From NCBI GenBank assembly GCA_035763085.1, contig DASUBV010000031.1, forward strand, positions 1-8,936: a stretch of DNA of 8,936 bases, read 5' to 3'. The stretch comes from DASUBV01 sp035763085 (GTDB lineage: Bacteria > Actinomycetota > Actinomycetes > Streptosporangiales > Streptosporangiaceae). This document shows positions 1 to 5,065 of this stretch, piece after piece. The notes below the pieces were generated by a model. That model did not search any database and had not been told where the DNA came from. It was given only the letters and a program-made list of their open reading frames with translations. Numbering within the stretch: the stretch's first letter is position 1; every line of letters begins with the position of its first letter. Made by a program: the position numbers and the translations under genes.

Positions 1-177
1 GTGACTGGCTGCGGCAGCGACCAGCTCCCCGCCACGCCAGGCCGCCGTATCGGCACCCGCGCAGCCGCGCACCTGCTCAGCGGCAAGTGCGGCCAGCCGG
101 TCCAGGGCCCGCGTTTCCGAGGCGTCAGCGATCTTGAGCAGGTCAGCGCTCTGCGCGGCGAGATCCTTGCCGAGCAC
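1..177 (-). CDS. GAF-domain sensor protein, N-terminal fragment (partial at left edge)
   Basis: Only the first 59 codons are visible; the gene continues past the left edge. The GTG start at 177 is chosen because a strong Shine-Dalgarno stretch (GGAGAGGAGG on the minus strand, about 186-195) lies six bases ahead of it. The peptide begins with an amphipathic helix (KDLAAQSADLLKIADASETR), then LDRLAALAAEQVRGCAGADTAAW, then RGGELVAAAASH. The pattern of helix, 'AxxxVxGCxGAD-AA-W', then a strand ending in 'ASH' resembles the start of a GAF domain in actinobacterial GAF or GAF-ANTAR proteins, which sense small ligands or redox state and often bind RNA through ANTAR. That family assignment is from pattern memory, and the C-terminal output domain is not in the window. 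It lies 117 bases downstream of the dehydrogenase gene on the same strand, with an inverted repeat between them. Confidence 0.55.
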   Translation of the reverse strand, partial: MLGKDLAAQSADLLKIADASETRALDRLAALAAEQVRGCAGADTAAWRGGELVAAAASH

Positions 178-208
178 CTGGCGCCTCCTCTCCCCGCGGC
201 CCGGTGCC

Positions 209-259
209 GCCCTGACGGAGGCCGGAATGTCAGCTCCATTTTCCCACCGCCGTCAGGGC
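209..259. repeat. 10-bp inverted repeat between dehydrogenase and GAF gene
   Basis: GCCCTGACGG at 209-218 is matched exactly by CCGTCAGGGC at 250-259, with a 31-base gap. The repeat fills most of the 117-base gap between the dehydrogenase stop and the GAF-gene start and ends about 15 bases upstream of that gene's Shine-Dalgarno. It could be an operator for a dimeric regulator, or an RNA stem acting as a weak terminator or attenuator. There is no T-tract on the minus strand. Confidence 0.45.
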
Positions 260-294
260 CAGAACAGCCCAGGATAGGCGGGCCCGGCGGCCAG

Positions 295-1296
295 TCAGCG
301 CCCTCGTTCCCGGACGGCGGCCAGCGCGCACAGGCTCAGGCCAGCGCCGGCCAGCCAGGCCAGGCCGGCGTGCTGGGAGAGCCACAGCTGCGGGCTGCGC
401 CGGTGCGCCTGGCTGCCGAATTCCCCGTGAGCGCCGTAATCGGTGCCCGCCCGGTCATCGACCGGCTCCCAGAGATTGTCCGGCCGCGCTGCGGCACGCT
501 CGCTGGTCTGCTGACTGTCATAGCCGGTCCGGGCCAGGTACCGGTCCAGCAGGGCCGGGGCCAGCTTCTGGGCCAGCAGCGTCGCGGCGGTGGTCTCCCC
601 TACCCAGTACTGCTTGCGGCCGGGGTGGTCGGCCGCGAAGGTGACGCCGCGGGCGGCGAGCTCGGGCTCGTAGATGGGCGGCACCGGCTGCGGGTGGCGG
701 GGCAGCCGGGACCGCACCCAGGAGAACTGCGGCGTATTGACGGCGGGCAGCTGCACCACGGTGATCTGCACCTTGCTCTTGTCATGCAGCAGCTCGCAGC
801 GGACAGACTCGGTGAAGCCGTTAATGGCGTGCTTGGCGCCGCAGTAGGCCGACTGCAGCGGGATGCTGCGCCCGCCCAGCGCCGAGCCGACCTGGACGAT
901 CGTGCCATGGTCACGCGGCGTCATCCGGCGCAGCGCGGCCATCGTGCCGTACACGTACCCCAGGTAGGTGACTTCGGTGATCCGCCGGAACTCAGCGGGC
1001 GAGATCTGCGTGAACGGCGCGAAAACCGAGGTGAACGCCACATTGATCCAGACGTCGAGCGGACCGAAGGCCGTCTCGGCCTGCGCTGCGGCGTCCTCGA
1101 CCTGGCCGGGATCGGCGACATCGGCCTGCACCGCCAGGGCCTGCCCGCCGCCGGCCTGTACCGCAGCGGCGGCGGCGTCCAGGCCGGCCTGGCCTCGCGC
1201 CAGCAGCGTCACATTGGCATTCCTGCGCCCGTAGCGGGCCGCGGTGGCGCGGGCGACACCCGCGCTGGCACCGGTGATGACGACATTCTGGGTCAT
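295..1296 (-). CDS. SDR-family NAD(P)-dependent oxidoreductase with C-terminal hydrophobic segment
   Basis: A classical short-chain dehydrogenase of 333 residues, longer than the usual ~250. The Rossmann cofactor motif is TGASAGVAR at residues 8-16. The catalytic residues are Ser138 (in QVGSALGG) and Tyr151/Lys155 (SAYCGAK). The usual NNAG motif reads NVAF at 85-88, so the structural Asn pair is altered. After the core, residues 205-270 (PPIYEPELAARGV, then YWVGETTAATLLAQK) are typical of a long actinobacterial SDR subgroup. Residues 310-327 are hydrophobic and followed by RERGR, which suggests a C-terminal membrane anchor. The substrate is unknown. The ATG start has GGAG ten bases upstream. 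The gene lies 69 bases after the MEDS-HATPase gene and has its own SigB-like promoter candidate, so it may be both co-transcribed and separately induced. Confidence 0.9.
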   Translation of the reverse strand: MTQNVVITGASAGVARATAARYGRRNANVTLLARGQAGLDAAAAAVQAGGGQALAVQADVADPGQVEDAAAQAETAFGPLDVWINVAFTSVFAPFTQISPAEFRRITEVTYLGYVYGTMAALRRMTPRDHGTIVQVGSALGGRSIPLQSAYCGAKHAINGFTESVRCELLHDKSKVQITVVQLPAVNTPQFSWVRSRLPRHPQPVPPIYEPELAARGVTFAADHPGRKQYWVGETTAATLLAQKLAPALLDRYLARTGYDSQQTSERAAARPDNLWEPVDDRAGTDYGAHGEFGSQAHRRSPQLWLSQHAGLAWLAGAGLSLCALAAVRERGR

Positions 1297-1347
1297 GAGC
1301 GCCGTGCTCCGTTCTGTGCCGGTTCCGCTGGCTTCCCGCGCTCCGGA

Positions 1348-1371
1348 CTACCCCGGTCAGCCGGGTCAACC
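1348..1371 (-). promoter_or_regulatory. Candidate SigB-type promoter for the dehydrogenase gene
   Basis: Read on the minus strand: GGTT, 14 bases, GGGTAG. This matches the SigB-type pattern GNNT-N14-16-GGGTA(C/T) reported for Streptomyces except for the last base. The -35 part lies in the last codons of the upstream MEDS-HATPase gene. A start point 7-8 bases after the -10 would leave about 44 bases of leader before the dehydrogenase ATG. A short CCCGG/CCGGG stem (1352-1365) overlaps the same bases and is the alternative reading (weak terminator). Confidence 0.35.
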
Positions 1372-2337
1372 CTCTGGCGGCAGGCCGGCACCGGAGTGAG
1401 CGTCCAGTCGCATGTGCATCCGGATCCTGGTGCCACGCCGGCCGGTTCGCAGTTCCACCAGGTCACAGAGCTGATGGACGACCCACAGGCCCAGGCCGCC
1501 GGAGCAGGGCGACCGCCGGCGGCCCACCAGCGGGTCGGTGATCTGGCCCCGGTCACTGGTCTCGCAGATGACCTCCGACCGGGTTCGCCACATGTGCAGC
1601 ATGCCGCCCTCCGAGGTGTGCCGGGTGGTGTTCGCCGCCACCTCGCTCACGGCGATGATCAGGTCGGCGAGCCGTTCCCCGGTCAGGCCGGCGCGCTCGG
1701 CGTAGTCCGCGACGGCCTCGCGCACCGCGCGCACATCCGCTGCGTAGGCCAGCCGCCGGGCCCGCGCGGGCGGCGGGGGCAGCGGGCGGGCCGCTCCCGG
1801 TCCGGCCGGTCCCGCGTAGCCGGCATTCGGCCGGGTCACCCCCGAGGTGCGCAGGAACGGGTGGGTCAGGGTCGCGCTGGCGATGACACGCGGGGCGAGC
1901 AGGCCGACGTGGTACGCGCACAGGACCTGGACCGGCAAGGCGGCGAAGGCCCGGTTGAGCATCGACTCGTGCAGCGCGGTCTCGCGCAGCTCAGCGGGTG
2001 ACCGGCCGGGCCAGGCCGGCTCGGCCACGAACCGGGCCGGCTGGCGGGGATGGCGGTCCAGGAAGTCCCACACGGCCGAGATGATCCGTCCGGGATTGCG
2101 CCCGAGCTGGGTCATATCGGTGAATGTCACCTCCGGCCCGCTGCCATCCGCGGCAAGCCCGTCCCGGATCAGCTCGGCCGCCGGGCCGGGCACGGCCACC
2201 AGCGCGGGCTGGCCGCCGGACAGCCCGTCGCGCACGAACGCCTGCACGGCCGACCGGTAGTCGTCGGGCCCGTGATAGTAGACGGCCTCGTGCCGGAGCT
2301 GTCCGCCCGTCCTGCACCCCGCATCCGGTTCGGTCAC
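1366..2337 (-). CDS. MEDS-HATPase anti-sigma factor / serine kinase (RsbA/RsbW-like), copy 1
   Basis: A 323-residue two-domain regulator. Residues ~14-165 form a MEDS (DcmR-type sensory) domain: RHEAVYYHGPDDY near the start, FTDMTQLGRNPGRII at 72-86, and LCAYHVGLL and LTHPFL near its end. A proline-rich linker (186-190) leads to an RsbW/SpoIIAB-type HATPase domain: N-box AVSEVAANTTRH at 229-240 (Glu232, Asn236), SDRGQITDP at 261-269, and a glycine-rich lid SGGLGLWVV at 279-287. No phospho-acceptor histidine domain is present, so the common label 'sensor histidine kinase' would be wrong. The fold predicts binding of a sigma factor and phosphorylation of a STAS protein, such as the one encoded just upstream. 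The start is GTG at 2337 with a weak ribosome site (GACGGACCC). It is clearly paralogous to the plus-strand copy at 3194-4192. The ligand of the MEDS domain is unknown. Confidence 0.88.
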   Translation of the reverse strand: MTEPDAGCRTGGQLRHEAVYYHGPDDYRSAVQAFVRDGLSGGQPALVAVPGPAAELIRDGLAADGSGPEVTFTDMTQLGRNPGRIISAVWDFLDRHPRQPARFVAEPAWPGRSPAELRETALHESMLNRAFAALPVQVLCAYHVGLLAPRVIASATLTHPFLRTSGVTRPNAGYAGPAGPGAARPLPPPPARARRLAYAADVRAVREAVADYAERAGLTGERLADLIIAVSEVAANTTRHTSEGGMLHMWRTRSEVICETSDRGQITDPLVGRRRSPCSGGLGLWVVHQLCDLVELRTGRRGTRIRMHMRLDAHSGAGLPPEG

Positions 2338-2513
2338 GGGTCCGTCAGATCCGTGCCATGCACCACAGCGCCCCGCTCCGCGGCAGTTTCCTGCCCGCAG
2401 GCCTGCCGGTTATGCATCGCGGCGGGCGCCGCCGGCCTCCTTCTGGCCAGCGGCACGGCGCAGGCGGGCCTGATGTTTGACCGGAGTACTGCGGGTAGCC
2501 CGGCCCCATGGCA
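2338..2513. other. Intergenic leader between STAS and MEDS-HATPase copy 1
   Basis: 176 bases separate two minus-strand genes. I see no convincing ORF. It contains a six-pair stem CGGCGG-gcg-CCGCCG at 2420-2434 and a short CCTGC/GCAGG stem at 2391-2402, which could fold in a leader RNA. There is no minus-strand GGGTA element, so I find no SigB-like promoter for the MEDS-HATPase gene here. It may depend on the STAS-gene promoter. Confidence 0.4.
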
Positions 2514-3065
2514 TCACCGAGGGCGCATGGCCCGGCCGGGCGGCCGCCCGGCCGGCCGGCCGGCGGGCCCGGCGGCCGGCGGGCCGGAACCGGCGGGCTC
2601 GGCCCGGCCGGGCTGCGAGGGCCCGGAAGATCCCGAGCCGGACGGCGAGCCGGCAGCTGGGCCAGCCGCGGCAGTCTCAGGCGCGCTGGCCGGCGCCGGG
2701 CCGCCCGGCTGCGCCGCGCCGTCCGCCGTGCACGCGGCCAGAGCAGCGGAGACGTCATCGAACATCGGCAGCCGGTCGGCCAGCCCGGTGATCCACAGGG
2801 TCTTGGTGTAGCGGTACCGGGCCCCGGCCAGGGCGAGCGTCCCGCCGCGGACGGTGAGCTTCTTCCAGTGACCGACGATGACAGCCAGGCAGCTGGTGTC
2901 CATGAAGTCCACCGCCGACAGGTCCAGGATCACCAGCGCGGTAGCGCGCCGGGCCTCAGTCAGGCAGCTGTCGAGCTGCGGGCTGGTGATGATGTCCAGG
3001 TCCCCCCTGGCGGCGACGATCGTGACAGCACCCTGCCGCTGCGAGGAGAGTTCGAGTGCATCCAC
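2514..3065 (-). CDS. STAS-domain anti-sigma factor antagonist (RsbV/SpoIIAA-like) with a Pro/Gly/Ala-rich tail
   Basis: Numbered from the GTG at 3065 this is 183 residues. Residues 1-112 are a complete STAS domain: LELSSQRQGAVTIVAARGDLD, then VILDLSAVDFMDTSCLAVIV, with Thr57/Ser58 after Asp56 at the site where SpoIIAA and RsbV carry the phosphorylated serine. Unphosphorylated protein of this family binds the RsbW-type anti-sigma factor and releases sigma. Residues ~116-183 are a low-complexity tail of Ala, Pro, Gly and Ser ending in PAGRPAGRPPGRAMRPR, unusual because most stand-alone STAS antagonists stop near 110-120 residues. The frame is open upstream to a GTG at 3149. I prefer 3065 because the STAS fold starts there, GGGGG lies six bases before it, and a promoter candidate would start transcription near 3106. 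The gene is divergent from MEDS-HATPase copy 2 and lies ahead of copy 1. Confidence 0.85.
   Translation of the reverse strand: MDALELSSQRQGAVTIVAARGDLDIITSPQLDSCLTEARRATALVILDLSAVDFMDTSCLAVIVGHWKKLTVRGGTLALAGARYRYTKTLWITGLADRLPMFDDVSAALAACTADGAAQPGGPAPASAPETAAAGPAAGSPSGSGSSGPSQPGRAEPAGSGPPAAGPAGRPAGRPPGRAMRPR
2529..2587. repeat. 59-base stretch of only G and C (GGCC-rich simple sequence)
   Basis: Positions 2529-2587 contain no A or T and are made of repeating CCGG/GGCC units. They encode the Gly/Pro/Arg/Ala end of the STAS-gene tail. The composition suggests slippage expansion, and the stretch can fold on either strand. Confidence 0.7.
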
Positions 3066-3112
3066 GTAAGCCCCCGTGAGGCGCGCGAGTCGGGACAGAA
3101 GGCGGCTTGTCC

Positions 3113-3140
3113 ATCGTATGCTGCGGCGAAGCCGGGTAAA
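3113..3140 (-). promoter_or_regulatory. Candidate housekeeping-type promoter for the STAS gene
   Basis: On the minus strand TTTACC (3140-3135), 16 bases, TACGAT (3118-3113). Each hexamer matches 4 of 6 bases of the sigma-70 consensus. The predicted start near 3106 gives a leader of about 40 bases before the GTG at 3065. The prediction is weak, but the lower GC here stands out. Confidence 0.3.
3116..3139 (+). promoter_or_regulatory. Candidate SigB-type promoter for MEDS-HATPase copy 2
   Basis: GTAT at 3116-3119, 14 bases, GGGTAA at 3134-3139. This matches GNNT-N14-16-GGGTA with an atypical last base. A start near 3147 would leave about 47 bases before the ATG at 3194. It lies face to face with the minus-strand promoter candidate, and its -10 occupies the other's -35. 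If both are real, the two directions would compete. Confidence 0.38.
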
Positions 3141-3193
3141 GGGGAGCACCAGGGGGCGTCAGCCCGCCTCCTGGCCGGGAGGTGGCCGCCGGG

Positions 3194-4192
3194 ATGAACC
3201 GCGCAGGCACGCGACCGCCCGCATTCTCGGCTCACGGGCAGGGCCCGGGGGCTGGTCTCCGGCACGAGGCCCTGTTGTGTCAGGGACAGGCGGACTGCGT
3301 CGCCTCGGTCCTGCCCTTTATTCACGAGTGGCTCGCGCGGGCCCAGGCAGTGCTCGTCGGGGTTTCCGCCGGGCTGGCCCGGCAGCTGCGCCAGCAGGTG
3401 GACGAGCAGTCTGCTGTCTCTTTCTTCGACATGACGGAGCTGGGCCGTAATCCGGGCCGGATCATCCCGGCCATGCTCGACTTCGCCGGCACGAACCCGG
3501 GACGTGCCCTCCGGTATGTGAGCCAGCCATTCTGGGCCGGCCGGCCAGCCGCTGAGAATGTCGAGGCGGGCCGGCATGAGGCCCTGATTGAGCTGGCCCT
3601 GGCCGGCTGCCGCGCGACCGTCCTGTGCGTCTACGACCTCGCCACCCTCGACCAGGCGGCCCTGGGCTGCGCTGAGCAGACCCACCCCGTGATCATCTCC
3701 GGCGGCCGCACGCGATCCAGCCGGGGCTATGCGGGAACTGGCGTCGTCCCGCCGCAGTGCGACCGCCCGCTCGCGCCGCCGCCGCGCTCCGCGACCCGCC
3801 TGGCGTACTCCGCCGACCTTCGCCAGCTGCGCACCCTGGTCACCGACTGCGCCGCCAGCGCCGGGCTGGCGCCGGGCCGGACTGCCGACATGGTCCTGGC
3901 CGCCAGTGAGGTAGCTGCCAATACGCTGCGGCATGCTCGCGCTGACGGGATGCTGCAGGTCTGGCATACGCGCCGGGAGATCATCTGCCAGATCACCGAT
4001 CCGGGCGTCATCCGCGACCCGCTGGCCGGGCGCCGCCGGCCGGGCCCCGCAGCCTCGGGCCAGGGCCTGTGGGTGGTGAATCAGGTCTGCGACCTGGTGG
4101 AGCTCCGGTCGGGCCCGGATGGCACGATTGTCCGCATGCACATCCGTCTGCCGGGTCTGACGCTGACTGGCCCCGGTAGGTCCAGGCCATGA
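3194..4192 (+). CDS. MEDS-HATPase anti-sigma factor / serine kinase (RsbA/RsbW-like), copy 2
   Basis: 332 residues from the ATG at 3194; GGGAGG lies 11 bases upstream. A GTG at 3182 in the same frame overlaps that Shine-Dalgarno and is less likely. MEDS domain at ~22-170: LRHEALLCQGQADC, FFDMTELGRNPGRII (77-91), LCVYDLATL, and QTHPVI. The linker RPLAPPP precedes an RsbW-type HATPase: N-box AASEVAANTLRH at 236-247 (Glu239, Asn243), ITDPGVIRDP at 267-276, SGQGLWVV at 288-295. It has the same motif order and the same ends as copy 1 (LAYxAD, GRRR, CDLVELR, RMHxRL), but its first MEDS part is shorter, between VLVGVSAG and SFFDMTE, so the sensing surfaces may differ. Predicted to bind a sigma factor and to phosphorylate a STAS partner. 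Its stop overlaps the next gene's start (ATGA), so the two are translationally coupled. Confidence 0.88.
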   Translation: MNRAGTRPPAFSAHGQGPGAGLRHEALLCQGQADCVASVLPFIHEWLARAQAVLVGVSAGLARQLRQQVDEQSAVSFFDMTELGRNPGRIIPAMLDFAGTNPGRALRYVSQPFWAGRPAAENVEAGRHEALIELALAGCRATVLCVYDLATLDQAALGCAEQTHPVIISGGRTRSSRGYAGTGVVPPQCDRPLAPPPRSATRLAYSADLRQLRTLVTDCAASAGLAPGRTADMVLAASEVAANTLRHARADGMLQVWHTRREIICQITDPGVIRDPLAGRRRPGPAASGQGLWVVNQVCDLVELRSGPDGTIVRMHIRLPGLTLTGPGRSRP

Positions 4193-4374
4193 CCCGCAAC
4201 CGGGTGTACTTCCTGCTGATGGGCGGCTGCATCGCGGCGGTCATCCTGTCCTGGACGCTCATCCGGCTGTTCTCGGTGACCGCCGCCGTCGTGGTCTCGG
4301 TCGCTGTGATGATCATCCCGCCGATTGCGGCGATGGTCGCCAACGCGGGCGACGAGACCAGCAGGCGCCAGTAG
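4189..4374 (+). CDS. Small two-pass membrane protein, DUF3099-like
   Basis: 61 residues with two hydrophobic segments, about 7-28 (YFLLMGGCIAAVILSWTLIR) and 30-51 (TAAVVVSVAVMIIPPIAAMV), and a charged tail DETSRRQ. The order 'YFLLMG', 'W..IRL.SV.AAV' and 'IPP.AA.VAN' agrees with my memory of the actinobacterial DUF3099 family, of unknown function. The ATG shares four bases with the stop of MEDS-HATPase copy 2, so it needs no ribosome site of its own. Tight coupling to a soluble anti-sigma protein suggests a possible membrane partner, but this is inference. Confidence 0.8.
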   Translation: MTRNRVYFLLMGGCIAAVILSWTLIRLFSVTAAVVVSVAVMIIPPIAAMVANAGDETSRRQ

Positions 4375-4403
4375 CCCGGCTCCCGGCAGACGCCGGCTGG
4401 CTA
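4372..4403 (+). terminator. Possible stem-loop terminator after the DUF3099-like gene
   Basis: An inner stem CCGGC-agac-GCCGG (4383-4396) sits inside outer arms TAGCC (4372-4376) and GGCTA (4399-4403), with an asymmetric internal loop. It starts at the stop codon. There is no T-tract, as is common in high-GC genomes. Confidence 0.4.
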
Positions 4404-4601
4404 CCTGATGCGGAACCCGCCGCCGATGGCGGCGGGGCCGGGCACGATCCCGGTGGCCGCCGCGACCACCAGCAGTGCGGCTGGCGCGGTGCCGGTCATG
4501 AGGGTCAGCTCGTGGCCTGCTGCGGCACCCGCGTCAGCTTCCCGCGCCGGCGCCGCCCAGACCGGAGACCAGGCCGCCGCGGCCACGCGCCGGGCCGTCC
4601 C
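4404..4601. other. Non-coding stretch, nothing certain
   Basis: Short frames are open here on both strands, including a 72-codon plus-strand ATG frame and a hydrophobic 32-codon minus-strand one (start 4499). None has a convincing ribosome site or recognisable family, so I leave the stretch unassigned. The downstream end carries the promoter candidate for the winged-helix/catalase unit. Confidence 0.3.
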
Positions 4602-4626
4602 GTGTGACACCGGCGGCTCTGGGTAG
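4602..4626 (+). promoter_or_regulatory. Candidate SigB-type promoter for the winged-helix/catalase unit
   Basis: GTGT at 4602-4605, 15 bases, GGGTAG at 4621-4626. This fits GNNT-N14-16-GGGTA apart from the last base. A start near 4633 would give a ~35-base leader with the Shine-Dalgarno GGGAGGTG before the ATG at 4668. In S. coelicolor a catalase gene (catB) is known to depend on SigB, which makes this placement reasonable. Confidence 0.42.
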
Positions 4627-4667
4627 TGGGGGCAAAAGGCCAGATGCACGGCACGGGAGGTGCGGAC

Positions 4668-4949
4668 ATGAATTCCCGCGGCGACCGTCCCTACGTGGAC
4701 TCCCAGAGCCTGAGGGACGTCGATACCTACGTGTACGAGACGATCGCCACCCTGGAGTACACCGGCCGGCCGGCCACCCGCGGCCAGATCGCCGCGGTGG
4801 CTGACCTGGATGACCAGGTGCTGGACGAGACCCTGACCGAGCTGGTGCGCCGCCAGTTGCTGGTCCAGTCAGACGCTGGCGGCCAGCCCGCCTTCGAGCC
4901 GGCCGACCGGGGCTGGAGCACCGTGCCCGAGCAGGCTCAGGGTATGTAG
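4668..4949 (+). CDS. Small winged-helix-like protein upstream of catalase, function unknown
   Basis: 93 residues from the ATG at 4668, chosen because GGGAGGTG lies just upstream; an ATG-like extension to 4626 has no ribosome site. Predicted layout: helix 15-30 (LRDVDTYVYETIATLEY), helix 37-45 (TRGQIAAVA), helix 49-63 (DQVLDETLTELVRRQ), then a short hairpin LLVQSD...PAFEPA at 64-78. This is the order of a winged helix-turn-helix, where 'ATRGQIAAVADLDDQVLDETL' would carry the recognition helix. The C-terminal RGWSTVPEQAQGM is short and charged. I do not recognise a named family. It lies 116 bases before the catalase on the same strand and could regulate it or simply be co-induced. DNA binding is not proven: the recognition helix is acidic, which may favour protein binding. 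Confidence 0.75.
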   Translation: MNSRGDRPYVDSQSLRDVDTYVYETIATLEYTGRPATRGQIAAVADLDDQVLDETLTELVRRQLLVQSDAGGQPAFEPADRGWSTVPEQAQGM

Positions 4950-4976
4950 CCCGGGCAGCGCCCGCCAGCCGCTGCC

Positions 4977-5033
4977 CCGCTGGCCCGGCGGGCCGCTGGC
5001 CCCGCTGGCCCGGCTGCCCGCTGGCCCGGCTGC
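4977..5033. repeat. Tandem 16-bp repeat upstream of catalase
   Basis: CCGCTGGCCCGGCTGC occurs twice without a gap or mismatch at 5002-5017 and 5018-5033, with a diverged copy at 4977-4992 and a partial one from 4993. The octamer CGCTGGCC recurs four times. GGCCCG-G-CGGGCC (4982-4994) is a near-perfect palindrome. The array lies between the winged-helix gene and the catalase Shine-Dalgarno, so it would be in the operon mRNA or be protein-binding DNA. Confidence 0.65.
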
Positions 5034-5065
5034 GCTGCGGCACTGCGTGATGAGGAGGGAAGACT

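Noticed and set aside
1..2001. Plus-strand open frame of 666 codons at the left edge
   Set aside because: It is antisense to the dehydrogenase and MEDS-HATPase genes, is rich in Arg/Gly/Pro/Gln, and has no recognisable domain. It is a high-GC shadow.
1366..2337. Sensor histidine kinase of a two-component system
   Set aside because: The HATPase is of the RsbW type. No phospho-acceptor His helix, membrane segment or response regulator gene is present.
2400..2480. Plus-strand peptide resembling a signal sequence (CIAAGAAGLLLASGTAQAG)
   Set aside because: No start codon with a ribosome site precedes it, and the frame continues into shadow sequence over the STAS tail.
2960..4141. Minus-strand 393-codon frame across MEDS-HATPase copy 2
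   Set aside because: The opposite strand carries a clear two-domain protein; this frame has no family motif and is a mirror of its codons.
4401..4649. Minus-strand 82-codon frame with a hydrophobic end between the DUF3099-like and winged-helix genes
   Set aside because: GTG start without a ribosome site, low-complexity composition, and no recognisable family. Kept only as a note.
4940..4945. GGGTAT, a perfect SigB-type -10, at the end of the winged-helix gene
   Set aside because: No GNNT lies 14-16 bases upstream, so it was not called as a catalase promoter.
4977..5033. Repeat cluster as a CRISPR array
   Set aside because: Units are adjacent and 16 bp long, with no unique spacers and no cas genes.
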